Below, piece by piece: positions 37,821-49,871 of a DNA stretch of 64,000 nucleotides. Source of the DNA: Dioscorea cayenensis subsp. rotundata (lineage: Eukaryota; Streptophyta; Magnoliopsida; Dioscoreales; Dioscoreaceae). The position numbers and the translations under genes were made by a program. Under the pieces are notes generated by a model. That model had not been told where the DNA came from. It did not search any database and saw only the letters and a program-made list of their open reading frames with translations. Location: contig NC_052492.1 in the NCBI RefSeq assembly GCF_009730915.1, forward strand, positions 124,001 to 188,000, written 5' to 3'. The first letter of the stretch is position 1; each line of letters starts with the position of its first letter.

Positions 37821-38910
37821 ATCGACCTCGTCAAGACCAACTGTGAGAGTTGGCGAATGAATGTCGAACTCCATAACATTCTTGAATTTAGACATATTTC
37901 TAAAGAATGCATCGACTACATATCAAAATACATGACTACTCAATATAAAACCGATGTTCGACGCGCCACCGAAGAGGCCACGGTTTTCCTCAACAAGAAT
38001 CTTCAACATAGCTCAGATGATTATTTAGATGCATGGATCTTCGACGTAGATGATACCCTTCTTTCCACTGTACCATATTATGAAAAGTACCACTTTGGGT
38101 AAGAGCTAGCATTGACATGAATGCATGATTATTATTATTATTATTATTATTTTGGGACGTATATATGTAACCAATTAACTGACTAATTAATTAATTAATT
38201 ATGGCAGCAATAATGATTGCGGAGAAGAGATGCAAAACAATGCAGTTTTGTTGGAGACATGGATGAAAGAGGCAAAGGCTCCAGCTGTTGAATATATGGT
38301 TGAACTTTTTCACAAAATCAAAGGGAAAGGATTAAAGATCCTTCTCATTTCGTCTCGTAAAGAGCATTTAAGAGGTGTCACCGTTGATAACCTTGCGAAG
38401 GCTGGATATTATGATTGAGATCAACTCAAATTGAGGTACTTCTTTCTTTCTATCTGTTTAAGGTTTTATTTTATTTTATTTTATTTTTAACATAGTGGAT
38501 AAATCATATTTCATTGGAAAAAAAAAAAAAGACAATTCACAGGGTGTTGGAAGGAAAACAAAACATATAAAAACAACCTTAATTAAAAAGATAGGATTTG
38601 ATTATGAATTTAGAGTGAAACAACTCTGCTCTTGCGAAAAAAGCATCAGTTAATTTGCTTAATTTAGTTTCAGGGGCTCCTCCAATTGCAAGTATTTAAT
38701 ATATATATATATATTTTTAAATTGTGATGAAGGTGTCCGGCTGATGAGCAATATAGCATAGAAGAGTACAAGGTCAAACAAAGGAAAAAGTTTAAAGAGG
38801 AAGGATATCGTCTATGTGGTAATATAGGGGACCAATGGAGTAGTCTCAATGGTGATCATTATGCCACTAGATCATTCAAGCTCCCAAATCCCATGTATTA
38901 TGAAGCTTAA

Positions 38911-40960
38911 TTAGAACAATAAGCAATAACTTGAATGGAGGAGAGTGTGCAATGCATTGTGTGCTTATTTAGTCTAGTGACTGAATGAAAGAGCACGGAT
39001 CATTCCCATCAATTGACTATATATGTATCACCATCTGTTTATGTTGCTTTATTTTCTTTGTTTTGTTTGTCTGTTTGGTTTTCTAAATAAAGCAATAGTT
39101 TATCTATTTTTATTTTTTTAAAATCTATATATATGTATTGGTAAATTAAATGATTAATAATCTTTATAGTATGTCTGATTTTTATTGCATATTAAAAGAT
39201 ATTAACAACAAACATCTTTTACTGATAAATTGCAAAATATAGATACATTAAAAAAAAATGAGTTGAAATTTGTTTTTGTGTGTTTTTATTGCAAAACCAT
39301 TCTTACTTTTTTTTATTTTTTTTTATAAAATAAATAAATCATAAATTTATCGAGATAAACAGCAAAGAAACTAGCATTCTTTTGATAAATAATACCAAAT
39401 TTTAAAAACAAAATTCCCTAAATTGAAAGAATATAGTGTGCAAAAAAATTATTGTTCAACTACGTCCACTAAAAGTTAATGTTTACATAATTGGAGAGTA
39501 AAAAAATTAAAAATATTTGAATTGTCCTTCTTTGAAAATCAATACTTTTTATATGTTTTCAAGTGAATGTGATGCTTTATTTTATTAATGATATACCCTC
39601 CACTTGGTAGTGATGCTTGAAGTGTTGGCTAGAAAAAAAACAGTGATTATATATATATATATATATATAAGCATTAACAAAGTTTTTGATAGATCCTATG
39701 ATTTATTTATTTAAAAAATTAAATAAATCACAAGCACAAGATACAATGCTAAAAAATAATTAAAAAAAAACAACAAAAACACACAAAAAACACAAAAATG
39801 AGATCATAAGTCCAAAAGACTTATGGTGCTACAGGGGCCTCACATTCTATGATTTATGTTTACTATAGTTTAGTTAATGGCTACAGAATATAATTAAATT
39901 AATTATTAAAATTTCAAGAAATTGAACTTTTGGGTGATGATTTTTTTTTTCACAAGATTAATAAAAGTGATAGTTTGAAAAAATATTAGGGGGTTAAAAA
40001 TTTATTGTTTTAATTAAAATTGGGTAAACTACATCCACTAAAAGCTAATGTTTAATTAATTCTTGGGCAAAAAGTTTAGATTATCTTTCAAAGAAGTCAA
40101 TATGCTGATATGTTTTCAAGTGAAGGTGAAGTTTTGTTTTATGGGATATGAGAATGCTTAAAATGTTTGTTGGGGAAATATCAGTGATAAATTCGTCACT
40201 TAAGATTCAATATATATTCATGTTTAAGTTTTTTAAACCATAATATATAAATAACAAATATCCTCTCAAATACTAAAATAAAAACTTGATGGATTCTGTG
40301 ATTTATGTTTAATTGTTAAACTTTGATGAGATTGAATGTCGGGCATTTTGGTACAAAGTTTTACCATAAAATTGTGGATACCCGTGTGTGTATATATATA
40401 TAGTATAAATTCAAGATTATTGTGAACATAAATGATTTTTTTCCAAAATAACATCTAAACATAAATATTACTAAAAATAAATCAACTCAAATTGTTGCCA
40501 TTTAGTTAAAATGATAAAATACTATATAATTAACTTAGCGATATGATTCTATTCCAAATAAAACTATAATTTAACAAAATAAGCAAAAATAATCCAAATA
40601 TAAAAATTTAAATATTTAATAACTAAAAAAAGGGCATTAAAATTAGAGAATGGTATTTTTTTATTCATGTAAATATATTCCTAAGTCTTAAGAATATTTT
40701 ATAGCCAACCCCTATCAGAATATGGTAAGTCAACAATTATGGAAATAACGTTTAATAGAAATAAATGGTGAAATAATTTCGTAAATTCATGACTAATTTT
40801 TTTTTTTTCAAAATATTAATAAAAGAGTTTTGAAGGGTTTAAATATTTAGATTTATGGGGTGTAGAAAAGGAATATATATGATAATTTGGGAAATTTTAG
40901 GGGGCTAAATGGAAATAGGTTAGCAAATCCAATAGCAATCTTTCCTAAATTTCATGGCTC
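38911..40960. repeat. 3' flank of phosphatase copy 2, right arm of the segmental duplication
   Basis: AT-rich and non-coding. It matches 31915-33140 in blocks. One block (CTACGTCCACTAAAAGTTAA...TTTTCAAGTGAATGTGATG, about 39460-39620) occurs again at about 40030-40190, so part of the flank was duplicated a second time locally. The right limit, AGCAAATCCAATAGCAATC near 40921, pairs with 33116. Confidence 0.7.
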
Positions 40961-41896
40961 CGATTGACTTGATTTGCACGCTGAGATGGAAAGCACGACG
41001 AGCTTCATCTCTCGCCGTCCTTCTTCCTCCTCGATCGGCCCAAAAAAGTCCCTGCTTTTCGCCTCCTTCTCTCTGTTTGTGCGATCTCGGCGCCAGAATT
41101 TGCCGCTACTCGGTGTCTAGGTGAAATTCTTGAAGCCTTTTGCTATATTTTGATGTCTTTTGGTGTCCTTTGCATGGCCTGCATAGCGAATTGATGAGAC
41201 TTTGTATCTCTGTCCATTTTGATCCTGTTTGATTGGAATATGGAATGCTTTGTTGGATTCTGTCGTGTTTTGTTGCTCTCCCTTTGAAGAATTTGGGAAT
41301 CTTATCCGTTCTTTTTTATGTTTATCTTTTGCTTGAATTTTGGAAATCAATGGATAGTGAGTGGTATTCTGGTTTGATTGTTTTTTGCTTGATTCCTCAG
41401 ATGCAAAATGAAGTACAATACTCAATGTAAACCTAGAGAAGCATGATTCAGCTTTTTATGTCTTAAAACAAAGCATGATATTTATTATGGTGTATGAAAT
41501 AATTGGTTAATTATCTGATGGAACTCTTTGGTTATCAAAAGACTGAATTTTTGGGCCTAAAACCAGCAACTAATGCCATCTATATTGTGCACTGTGTGCA
41601 AGTTGAACCTATTATTTCTGATTTATATGTGTATTTGTAGCTACACAAATTCTGCTGTGTTGTTGAACTTGATTAATAGCGTAACTGCTCTAATTGGTTG
41701 TTCTCCCAATTACATGTCTTCTTGAGTGGCGCGTGCATTGGGGTTTATTTTGTTTTGAAGAACCTATATTTGTTTTCCTGTGAGCTGGTTTGTTATATAT
41801 AATACACTTAGAAGTAATATGTTTTGCTTACAGGATTTGATGACGGTGAAGTAGCAGAGCGATTAAGAAACAAAGAATTGATTTGGAGTGTAGGTT

Positions 41897-41962
41897 ATGA
41901 ATAATCTACAAGTCGTAGCAAGTAGAGGTGCAGCTGAAATCACTTATAAACAAGTTTTATGA
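41897..41962 (+). promoter_or_regulatory. uORF overlapping the PHR1-like start codon (ATGA)
   Basis: An upstream frame of 21 codons (MNNLQVVASRGAAEITYKQVL) in the second 5' UTR exon ends at TGA 41960-41962, which overlaps the main ATG 41959-41961 as ATGA. A 4-codon uORF (MTVK) precedes it at about 41840. The leader exons appear to be about 40960-41120 and 41834-41958, joined by a GT-AG intron (donor after 41120, acceptor CAG at 41831-41833). Such an overlap would make main translation depend on leaky scanning or reinitiation. Confidence 0.6.
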
Positions 41963-44395
41963 CAGGATTCTCTGGAGTTATCTCATCATCACTGCCTGTT
42001 CTACCCACTTCAGTGGAGGAAAATTATCCTACGGTGTTCGTTTCCCAAAGAGGACAACAGGAAATGGAGGCTTCAGATAATCAGTCAAAAACAGCACCTT
42101 GTCATACCCCACCTGTATCCCATATTGGCAATGGCAGACCTTTACTATCATCGGCACCAGGCTCCCAAACTGATTTCCAGTTCTCTTCCATTTCTCACAA
42201 TGGGAGACATCCTATTGATCCTCTGTTCAATTCCCAATCGTCTTTTGGTGATAGGTGTTTGCCTTCAAAACATTCATCATATGCAATGACTGCTCAACCT
42301 CCTATAACCCATTTCCCTAAAGAACCAACTGAAATCTCTTGGCGTGAAGATGCACTTACACCCATGTTCGATAGTTCTGAAAATTTCACTTCAACCCACA
42401 GTCAATTGCTAAATGGCTGTCTCATAACCTCTGATGACTTCTCAAAGTCATTTGATTTGTCAGATTTGAATGATTTTGATGAGGCTAGTTTGGAGTTCCT
42501 CAATGACTCAAATTCCAATGAACATCAGCTGCAGGTGTGTTACTTAATTAGCAAATGTCTAGATCATTGATTGTTACCTATATATTCTGGTGGTGGCCTC
42601 TTGGTTTGTGACATAGGACATTCTTATTTATCATCATCTAGCATTACAATGACTACCACATGATTTAGCTGGGATTAATAAACTTCCCTTTGTTTTCTTA
42701 TCTATTTTGTTTTTCAAAAAGAGAGTGTAATAGATGGTTTTATACTTTTATCTTCATATTTCTGGACTTGATTTAATGGGTACTTGCTTGTTCTATAGGT
42801 TGTGCAACAAGCTGGCCTAGCATCTTCAAGTTTTTCTGTGCCCCAGCCACAAATAAATAAATCAGCCCTTTCACATTCTGCGGAGCTGTGTCATGCACCA
42901 AGTCCTTCATCCTCTACCAACGCTACTGCAGTAAAATCACGCATGCGGTGGACTCAAGAACTACATGGGTGCTTTGTAGAAGCTGTTAGCCAGCTTGGCG
43001 GTAGTGAAAGTAGGTTACATCATCTTTTTCATTTTTCATTCTTTCTTGGTGTACCTATCAAATGATTTCTTGATCAGCAATTGGTTTTCTGACTAACAGG
43101 AGCGACCCCCAAAGAAGTTCTGAAGCTGATGAAAAAGGACGGCCTGACTATATACCATGTGAAAAGTCACTTGCAGGTTTTTATTTTGTTCTTTTGGATA
43201 TTCAGATTCCTTATTCTCCTGGTTGCATGATTATCGACACATCTTGCAGAAATATCGAACAGCTCGTTACAGGCCAGAATCATCTGAAGGTCAGTCAATA
43301 TTATTCTTATTCTAGATTCACCTCGGATTTAAGATGTTTAGAGAGTTTATGATGCTTTTCTATCTGTGAAATCATGGCAAATTTTTAATGTATTGGCTTT
43401 TACATGTTCCACCCAAGTGAATAATGACCTTACCATTCACAGATGTTTAATGTGTCTCTTTCTTTGTTTTCGCAGCGGTGCCAGAAAAGACTTCTACAGC
43501 ATCTGAGAAATTATCTCTGGACCCGAAGATGTGAGTGATTATGTCATTTTAACTTGTTTGGCCATGCACACTTAGTAATTTGCCTTGAGATCAATAATTG
43601 GTTGAAAACTGGATGATATCTCTGCCAATCTTGTGGAACTGAGCACTTCATTCATGATTTTTAAACATTGTTTAATGCTAGATTTGTATCCTGTTCCTTT
43701 CTTTTTGTCCCTGATATTTACCGTGTTAACTCATTAGTAATTATTGGTGGACATGAAAGTTACTTGTTTTGAATTAATGCAGCCTTTAAATTAATAACTT
43801 AAGTGTAAACATAAATTTAAGCTCATTGTTTTCTCATGACAGGGGTATTGAGATAACTGAAACATTGAGGATACAGATGGCTCTCCAGAAGCAACTTCAT
43901 GAACAACTTGAGGTTGAGATTGATCCCTATTTGAATTGGCATCTCTTTTTAAATTATCTTCTATAATCAATAAGTGTCTCATTTTGCTGGGTTTATGCTT
44001 GACTCATGAATATTCTATCTTTTCCATTCCCTTTGCAGGTTCAGAGGAACCTGCAGCTGAGAATTGAAGAACAAGGGAGATACCTGCAGATGATGTTTGA
44101 GAAGCAACAGAAGATGGGTTTGGAGATGATGAAGACCAAGTCTCCATTAGATGATCCCTCCACCCAAACAGTGCATGACTCTGACAATTCTTCAGATGGA
44201 GCACGTTCCGCTAGCAAAAATGGATCTGTGGCAGCTGATCAAGCTGAGAAGGAAAATGCTTCCGTCGTTGCAATAACTGAGGAAGAGTTTTCTCAAATTG
44301 GTAACAAACATAAATTGCCTGAGCCTGAGCCTGTTGTTGGTGGTTCTCATTCTCCAACCCACAAGCGAGCAAGAGGTGGTGAAATTCAGCAGTGA
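41959..44395 (+). CDS. PHR1: PHR1-like MYB-CC transcription factor (phosphate starvation response)
   Basis: Seven coding exons: 41959-42534, 42799-43009, 43100-43176, 43250-43289, 43476-43530, 43843-43912, 44039-44395, giving 462 codons (461 aa). The N-terminal 240 residues are Ser/Pro/Asn-rich. The GARP MYB domain reads RMRWTQELHGCFVEAVSQLG, ATPKEVLKLMKKDGLTIYHV, KSHLQKYRTARYRPE, with SHLQKYR typical of the family. The coiled coil (MYB-CC/LHEQLE) is IEITETLRIQMALQKQLHEQ then NLQLRIEEQGRYLQMMFEKQ. The layout matches PHR1/PHR2, which bind P1BS sites (GNATATNC) and are held off DNA by SPX proteins with inositol pyrophosphates. The basic end HKRARG resembles the PHR1 C-terminus. Subtype within the PHR/PHL clade is not certain. 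The first residues after ATG (TGFSGVISSSLPVLP) resemble rice PHR proteins. Confidence 0.92.
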
Positions 44396-44890
44396 AGTAG
44401 TTGCTCAGGAGGAGTTCGTGACCCTTATCCCCGAATATGATTGTTATCGTTATTGACTCTTTTATTTAAATGGTGAATGATGGTAACTTTTTAATGTGTT
44501 CAGCAAAAAAATAAGTTGCTGTAAGAGTCAAGTTTATATGATTGGTTAATTGCACTGTTAAGTCGAGATAATAATCTCTTATTCAATCAAATTCAAAAAG
44601 GAAAAATCAGCAGAAGTCGAGTTCAATCAGTTGTGATCAATGATCTATATGAATTGGTATGATCCTAGTAAAGCAGGATACTGAAATCATTACCAGAATT
44701 CAACTAAAGTGTTCAACAGGTCCAAATAGCAGGTGCCTAAATGTTTCGTATCCTTTTTGTAGTTTATGTTTTTGTTAATTGAAACTCATGACACTGTTGA
44801 ATTACTTATCTTTCATTTCTGTTTTCAGATACTATTACATGCCAGAAGATTACATCAAAAGGAAAATGCAGACATTGTCATCAAATCACT
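44396..44890. other. Short spacer between convergent PHR1-like and PGR5 genes
   Basis: 3' UTRs from both sides within about 500 bp. No other feature seen. Confidence 0.5.
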
Positions 44891-45367
44891 TCATGCCAGG
44901 AATCCAAGCATTTCTCCGTTCTTTTTCGCCAGGCGGATCAACCCTTGTCTCTGCTTTGTATCAGCTCCGACAGATTTGCAGAACTCTGTTATCACCTGCA
45001 CAAGAATGAAAACAGAAGTGTGTATATATATATATATGTATGTATCATCAAAATTCTTTGTTTTTTGTATAATTTGCCCACATGGATTCAATACCTGCGA
45101 ATGTATAGCAATTCCCTTCCCTCGCAGCTTATTGAAAGTCTTCTTACCAAGAATATTACGAGCAAACACAACTAAAGGTGCGAAGATCCCTTTACTGCTA
45201 TCTTTTCCGGCCATCATCCTCGGAGAACTTTGAATCTGTCTGGGCATATGAAGGGTTTTAGGAGTGAACTTTGTGAGCTTAGCATATGAATCTTCAGCAG
45301 TGAATGAAGTGCTCCAGCTTCCATGGAAAGTGGATGCCATTCCATTGAATGAAATGGAAACAGCCAT
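44891..45367 (-). CDS. PGR5: PROTON GRADIENT REGULATION 5, chloroplastic
   Basis: Two exons, 45367-45095 and 44995-44891, join to 126 codons (125 aa). The 99-bp intron happens to stay open, so a continuous reading would wrongly insert residues between IHSQ and VITEF. After a plastid transit peptide (MAVSISFNGMASTFHGSW) comes the conserved core FAPLVVFARNILGKKTFNKL, RGKGIAIHSQ, VITEFCKSVGADTKQRQGLI, ending RLAKKNGEMLGFLA. PGR5 acts with PGRL1 at the thylakoid in ferredoxin-dependent cyclic electron flow around photosystem I and protects PSI in fluctuating light. Length and the conserved Cys (FCKS) fit the family. Confidence 0.96.
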   Translation of the reverse strand: MAVSISFNGMASTFHGSWSTSFTAEDSYAKLTKFTPKTLHMPRQIQSSPRMMAGKDSSKGIFAPLVVFARNILGKKTFNKLRGKGIAIHSQVLNPCGQIIQKTKNFDDTYIYIYIHTSVFILVQVITEFCKSVGADTKQRQGLIRLAKKNGEMLGFLA

Positions 45368-46297
45368 GAATCTTCAAACAGTGTTGATGCTTGATTTTAA
45401 GTAGGAGATGTTGAGGATTGGTTTTGTTATGTGTGTTCTCTTCTTGTTCACTTGAATTCTGTGGTTTGATGTGCTTTGAGCCACATACTGTAAATCCTAT
45501 TGATTGGCCAGGAAACTGGAAGGTCTTATGGTTTAGAATTTCTTGTCCATTGGTTCAGGTGCTCATGTGTACCATTGCTGAACTTATTAAGTTGGTTATT
45601 CTGCTAATTAATATCATTTCATTATTATTCATGGTTTGGAAGTGCATATTGTTGATTTCAAATTTTTTTTTTTCTAAATTAGCATTAATTATGTGCTCTT
45701 TGGATTTCCTCAAAGACAATAAAAGTGTCAAACTAATGTATAAATTCTAACGTACATTTGATATAAATTTTGTCTATTAGTAGTTTCTTATATTGTTTGT
45801 GTTTGCGGTCTCCGGATAGAATATTTTCCAGCGTAATATAAAAAAAATAAAAAATGCTTACCAACCAATTTATTAATTTTTTTATAACAATAAATATCAA
45901 AATTAAGAGTTCACTGAATCAGCCTTAAATTTTGTAAATTTTGGAGTCACTGCAAAAAATTCGGAGGTCATAAAGATTATTTTCCATATTTTGCTATAAA
46001 AAATAATAATAAAAAATTAGAGGGGTGTTTTTAGGAAACTTAATTAATAAATAAATAATAAAAAAAGAACTATTTAATGTGAGAGAAAACCCTTGGATTG
46101 ATCTCAGCCGTACATCCACTTGGAAGAGAATGCATCATAACCGTTGACGAGAACGGATTCCAATCTCCTATACTTATATCCTAAAGATATTTTCTCAGCT
46201 ATGGCGGCGCCCCGAGCTCCACACCCTTCTCTTCTCTTCTAAAGATCCAATTTTTCTTCGATTTTGTTGGATTTTTTGGTTTTCGAGAGGGAAGAGG
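45368..46297. promoter_or_regulatory. Shared upstream region of PGR5 (-) and hnRNP (+)
   Basis: 930 bp between divergent starts. An AT-rich centre (45840-46080) sits between two leaders. The hnRNP 5' UTR begins about 46200 with pyrimidine-rich sequence. No gene seen. Confidence 0.5.
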
Positions 46298-48206
46298 ATG
46301 GATTCGGACCAGGGGAAGCTGTTCATCGGTGGGATTTCGTGGGAGACGACGGAGGAGAAGCTCAAGGAGCACTTCGGGAATTATGGCGAGGTCCTTGAGG
46401 CTGTAATCATGCGTGACAAGGCCACAGGTCGTCCTCGAGGCTTTGGCTTCGTTGCTTTCGCGGATCCCTCCCTTCTTGATCGCGTCCTTCAGGACACCCA
46501 TTCCATCGATGGCCGCACGGTGAGATTTCCGCTCTTTTGCTCTTACCTTGGCTGGTTTTTCGGGATCGACTTCATGTTTGCTTGAGTGCTTTGATTTAAG
46601 GTGTAGTTTCGCCATTGCTTCGTCTATTTCTTTCTATTATATTTTTTTATTTAGTTATTTCGATTGAACATGCCAAGTTAAATTCTTTTGTTTTCCTGGT
46701 TTTGTTAGCTGGGTCGCTTATTGTTCTATCTGTTAGGGTTTTATTTAGCTTTTTAGTTTCAACCTGGTTTCTTTAGTCTTAGATTTAAAACAAGGTCTGG
46801 ATGTTTGATAATTTGGCAAGAATAGTGAATATCTTATGCAAGATGTTTGCTTTCTTTAGTTTTGCATTCTCTGATGTTCTTTGAGTTCATCTTTAAGCTG
46901 TTATGAGGTGTTAAAATTTGTTCTTTTTTGGGTCATCTTGTCTCTTATGGATCACGCTACACCACGCCATTGTTATGGATTTATATAGTGTTCATCAAGA
47001 TTGACTAATTGGTATTTTCATTGGGTGCATTTGGTTTACCAGGTGGACGCCAAAAGGGCTCTATCTCGAGAGGAACAACAGACTGCAGTGAAATATGGCA
47101 ACTCTGTTGGGGGGAGGAATGCTGGTGGAAATAGTGGTGGAAACTTTAGGACCAAGAAAATATTTGTAGGAGGGCTACCTCCTTCTATAACAGACACAGG
47201 GTTCCGGCAATACTTTGAAAATTATGGCACTGTGACTGATGTTGTTCTAATGTATGATCAGAACACTCATCGTCCTCGGGGTTTTGGTTTCATCACATTT
47301 GATTCAGAAGATGCGGTTGATCGAGTACTACATAAGAATTTCCACGAGGTATGTGGGAAGCTTGCAGAGGTAAAGCGTGCCCTTCCAAAGGATGCAAACC
47401 CTAACAGTGGTGGTGTTCGCCCTGGTGGTGGTGGAGCATACCCAACCTATGGTGGGTCTGGTGGCAACAACAGTTCTTACGATGCTAGAATGGATGGAAA
47501 CAGGTACATGCAACCACAAGCTGCAAGTGGTGGCTTTCCAGGATATGGTTCCTCGGGCTATGGTGCTCCTGGGTATGGATATGGGGCAGCAAACAATGGT
47601 GTTCCCTATGGAGGTTATGGTGTTGCAGGTTATGGAGGTGGCGCTGCTGGATATGGTGGACCTGCTGGGGCCTATGGCAATCCAAATGCCCCGCCGGGTG
47701 GTTATGCAAGTGGTCCACCGGGTGGCCCAAGGAGTCCATGGGGAAGTCAACCTCCATCTGCCTACGGAGCAGCGGGATATAGTGCTAATGCACCGTATGG
47801 AGCAGCTTGGAATGGTCCTGCGGGTAGTGGCGGTGGTGGGGCTGCACCCACTGGTCAGTCTCCTACTGGGGCCTCTGGCTATGGGAGTCAAGGTTATGGT
47901 TATGGCGGCTATGGTGGAGCAGATGTTTCCTATGGTGGTCATGGTGGATATGGGGCTGTTGGTGGGCGTGGTGGTGGTAGCGCCACCATCCATCCTGGTG
48001 GAGGCGCTGGAGAACAAGGGTCAGGTTACATGGGTGGTGGCTATGGTGACCCTACTGGTGGCTCAGGTTATTCTAGTGCTTGGAGATCTGATCCTTCACA
48101 GGGTGGTGGTTATGGATCTGGTCAGGTAAATGGTCCTGCAGGTGGAGGAGCTAGTTATGGCGGTGGATATGGTGGTGCTCAACCCAGACAGGCGCAGCAG
48201 CAGTGA
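46298..48206 (+). CDS. Two-RRM glycine-rich hnRNP A/B-like RNA-binding protein
   Basis: Two exons, 46298-46519 and 47043-48206, give 462 codons (461 aa). RRM1 is at about residues 5-85 (RNP2 KLFIGGISW, RNP1 RGFGFVAF). RRM2 is at about 108-185 (KIFVGGLPPS, RGFGFITF). The C-terminal 270 residues are a Gly/Tyr-rich prion-like tail with many GYGG, GYGA and PYGG units. This matches plant RNP1/hnRNP A/B proteins, which act in splicing, mRNA export and stress-induced condensates. The intron falls between RRM1 and its C-terminal VDAKRA, as is common in this family. Confidence 0.95.
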
Positions 48207-49871
48207 TAGCAAGGCTTGTCTCAAAAGTTCAGCATTGCTGTTTCACTCTTGCGGATAAAAGCGGATATGAGAACTGGTTGGAATGCTTGAATCTCAGTAG
48301 TTAGTCATTGCAGTCTACTTTGGTTATCATATAATAATTGTTCTAAGTAATCTAGATCTTTCGTGGTTTTTTAAGATCTTATACCTGGCCTGTTTGGGCA
48401 CGGTTTCTTTCTTTTCTTCTGGAGTTTATCCTCTAAGCTGATGCGCCACTGCTATAGCTAGAGTAGATTATATCTGTGGTTGTCTTTGCTGGTGTGGTTT
48501 TGTACTGTAGTTCAGCTCAATGTGACCATTATTTGTTTGTGTTCTGTTGCTATGCACTGTAGTATTTATCTGCATGATTTGTTTATTTTGCTTATGTTAC
48601 TTGACACGCCCTCATTGGACATGGTGAGCTTACCGGGTCTCTCTATTATGAGCTCATCTGATTAGTTGGAGATTCAACCACTTCTTTAGCATCGGTAATA
48701 TGCTTGTAGAGGTGCATGTATGCAGAAGTAAAATCTACTTTACCGTATTTATATATGTTTTGGGAATGGCCTATAGGGTTTTTTAATCTGTTAGCAGTTC
48801 CGTCAATATTTGATAAATAGCCACGGTAGTACTTTGGGTATGTGATTTGTCCCTCTTGGAGATGTATTATTTTGGCTTATAACCTGATCTCTTATTGAGT
48901 TGTTTTTATTTATTTAGTACGGAATTCTTCTGTTATTATCAGAGGGATAGTGATCTAAAGAAGTGAATAGTGGGACTTGTTCAATACCAATTCAGGATTT
49001 ACTCAGTACATTTATGGATCTTTCAAGTAGTTTTAACTATTATTTGATACCTGTGACTTACTCTCTGAAATTAATGGTGCTCTTATAAGATAGATGTAGA
49101 GTTCTACATGAAAACTATTTGTGAGGATTGCTTAAATTCTTCTCAGGTCTCTTTTGGTTTGTCACAGCAAAGTTTTGGGTCTCTTGATACCATCTGATAT
49201 CTATTTTAGAGAGTATTTCTTTGTAGACTTTTGTAAATGTAGAGTAGACATTTAGATTAGCTAACTTCACTTGTAAGGATGGAGTAGCAGCTGAGTAGTG
49301 CCAAATTTTAGTGGTAGAGATGTATGTCAATGGCATAATAATCTTTCTTCCTGCTGGGTTTCAAATTTGCACAGGAAATGCTGGAGAAAACTCTTGAACA
49401 ATATCGTCTCTGAAACCGCTTAGGACTCAATGTGGATTGCAGCATTCATGTGGCTTCCAGTGAGCAAAGCAGCTGAAATTGGAGCTTTCATTTCACTACC
49501 AATGGTACCTGCTTAACTAAAATTCATCTCTCCTTAATCTATCTTCAGTTTGATTAACCACTATAGAACAGTTCACTTTTCATAGATGTGGCATTTAAGC
49601 TTATTAGAAGTACTGAAAATGCATTTAGTTAGCAAAACAGATCTGATTCTGAGATTTTGCTAGTCCATCAACATAAACATGTTTGGTTTTACTTGTTCCT
49701 TGGTATATCTTTACTTTGACTAACTGAGCTGATATACAAACAAGCTAGTAGCAACCACTGTAGAACAGTCTCTTTGCCATTGATATAGAGTATCTATATG
49801 CTTGTAACTAGTGAACTTCATGCATGTGGATAGATAGATAGTGTATAACTTCATTGATACTGAGATTTTCA
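48207..49871. other. Intergenic region between hnRNP (+) and CER1 (-)
   Basis: T-rich 3' UTR of the hnRNP gene (to about 48660), then moderately AT-rich DNA with no frame of note. The part just before 49872 is the 3' UTR of the minus-strand CER1 gene. Confidence 0.5.

Larger units (their letters stand above)
35774..38910 (+). pseudogene. Acid phosphatase paralog, interrupted by a CACTA transposon
   Basis: Second copy of the gene at 30902-31914. Signal peptide (MAMIASSFSIPFLLILFICI) and start of exon 1 lie at 35774-35887; after the transposon, exon 1 resumes at 37651-38098; exon 2 is 38208-38435 and exon 3 38733-38910. Exons 2 and 3 have the same lengths as in the intact copy (228 and 178 bp). 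The catalytic FDVDDTLLST, LISSRKEHL and GNIGDQWSSLNG are retained. Damage: the 1760-bp insertion in exon 1; an in-frame TGA (38416-38418) where the intact copy has Trp (YHGW); and, after removing the transposon, the frame before NCESWRMNVELHN differs from the frame of the signal peptide. An acidic Ser/Asn/Asp repeat (37666-37820) separates the two parts. Intron positions and the 3' end are conserved, so the copy arose by DNA duplication and not retroposition. Confidence 0.9.

Noticed and set aside
30344-38910. Possibility that phosphatase copy 2 is a retroposed copy
   Set aside because: Introns sit at the same positions and flanks are shared, so the copy arose by DNA duplication.
47328-48017. 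229-codon minus-strand frame and the 250-codon shifted plus frame in the hnRNP gene
   Set aside because: Both are shadows of the Gly/Tyr-rich repeat tail; compositions (Thr/Ile or Met/Val runs) are artefacts of GGT/TAT codon repeats.
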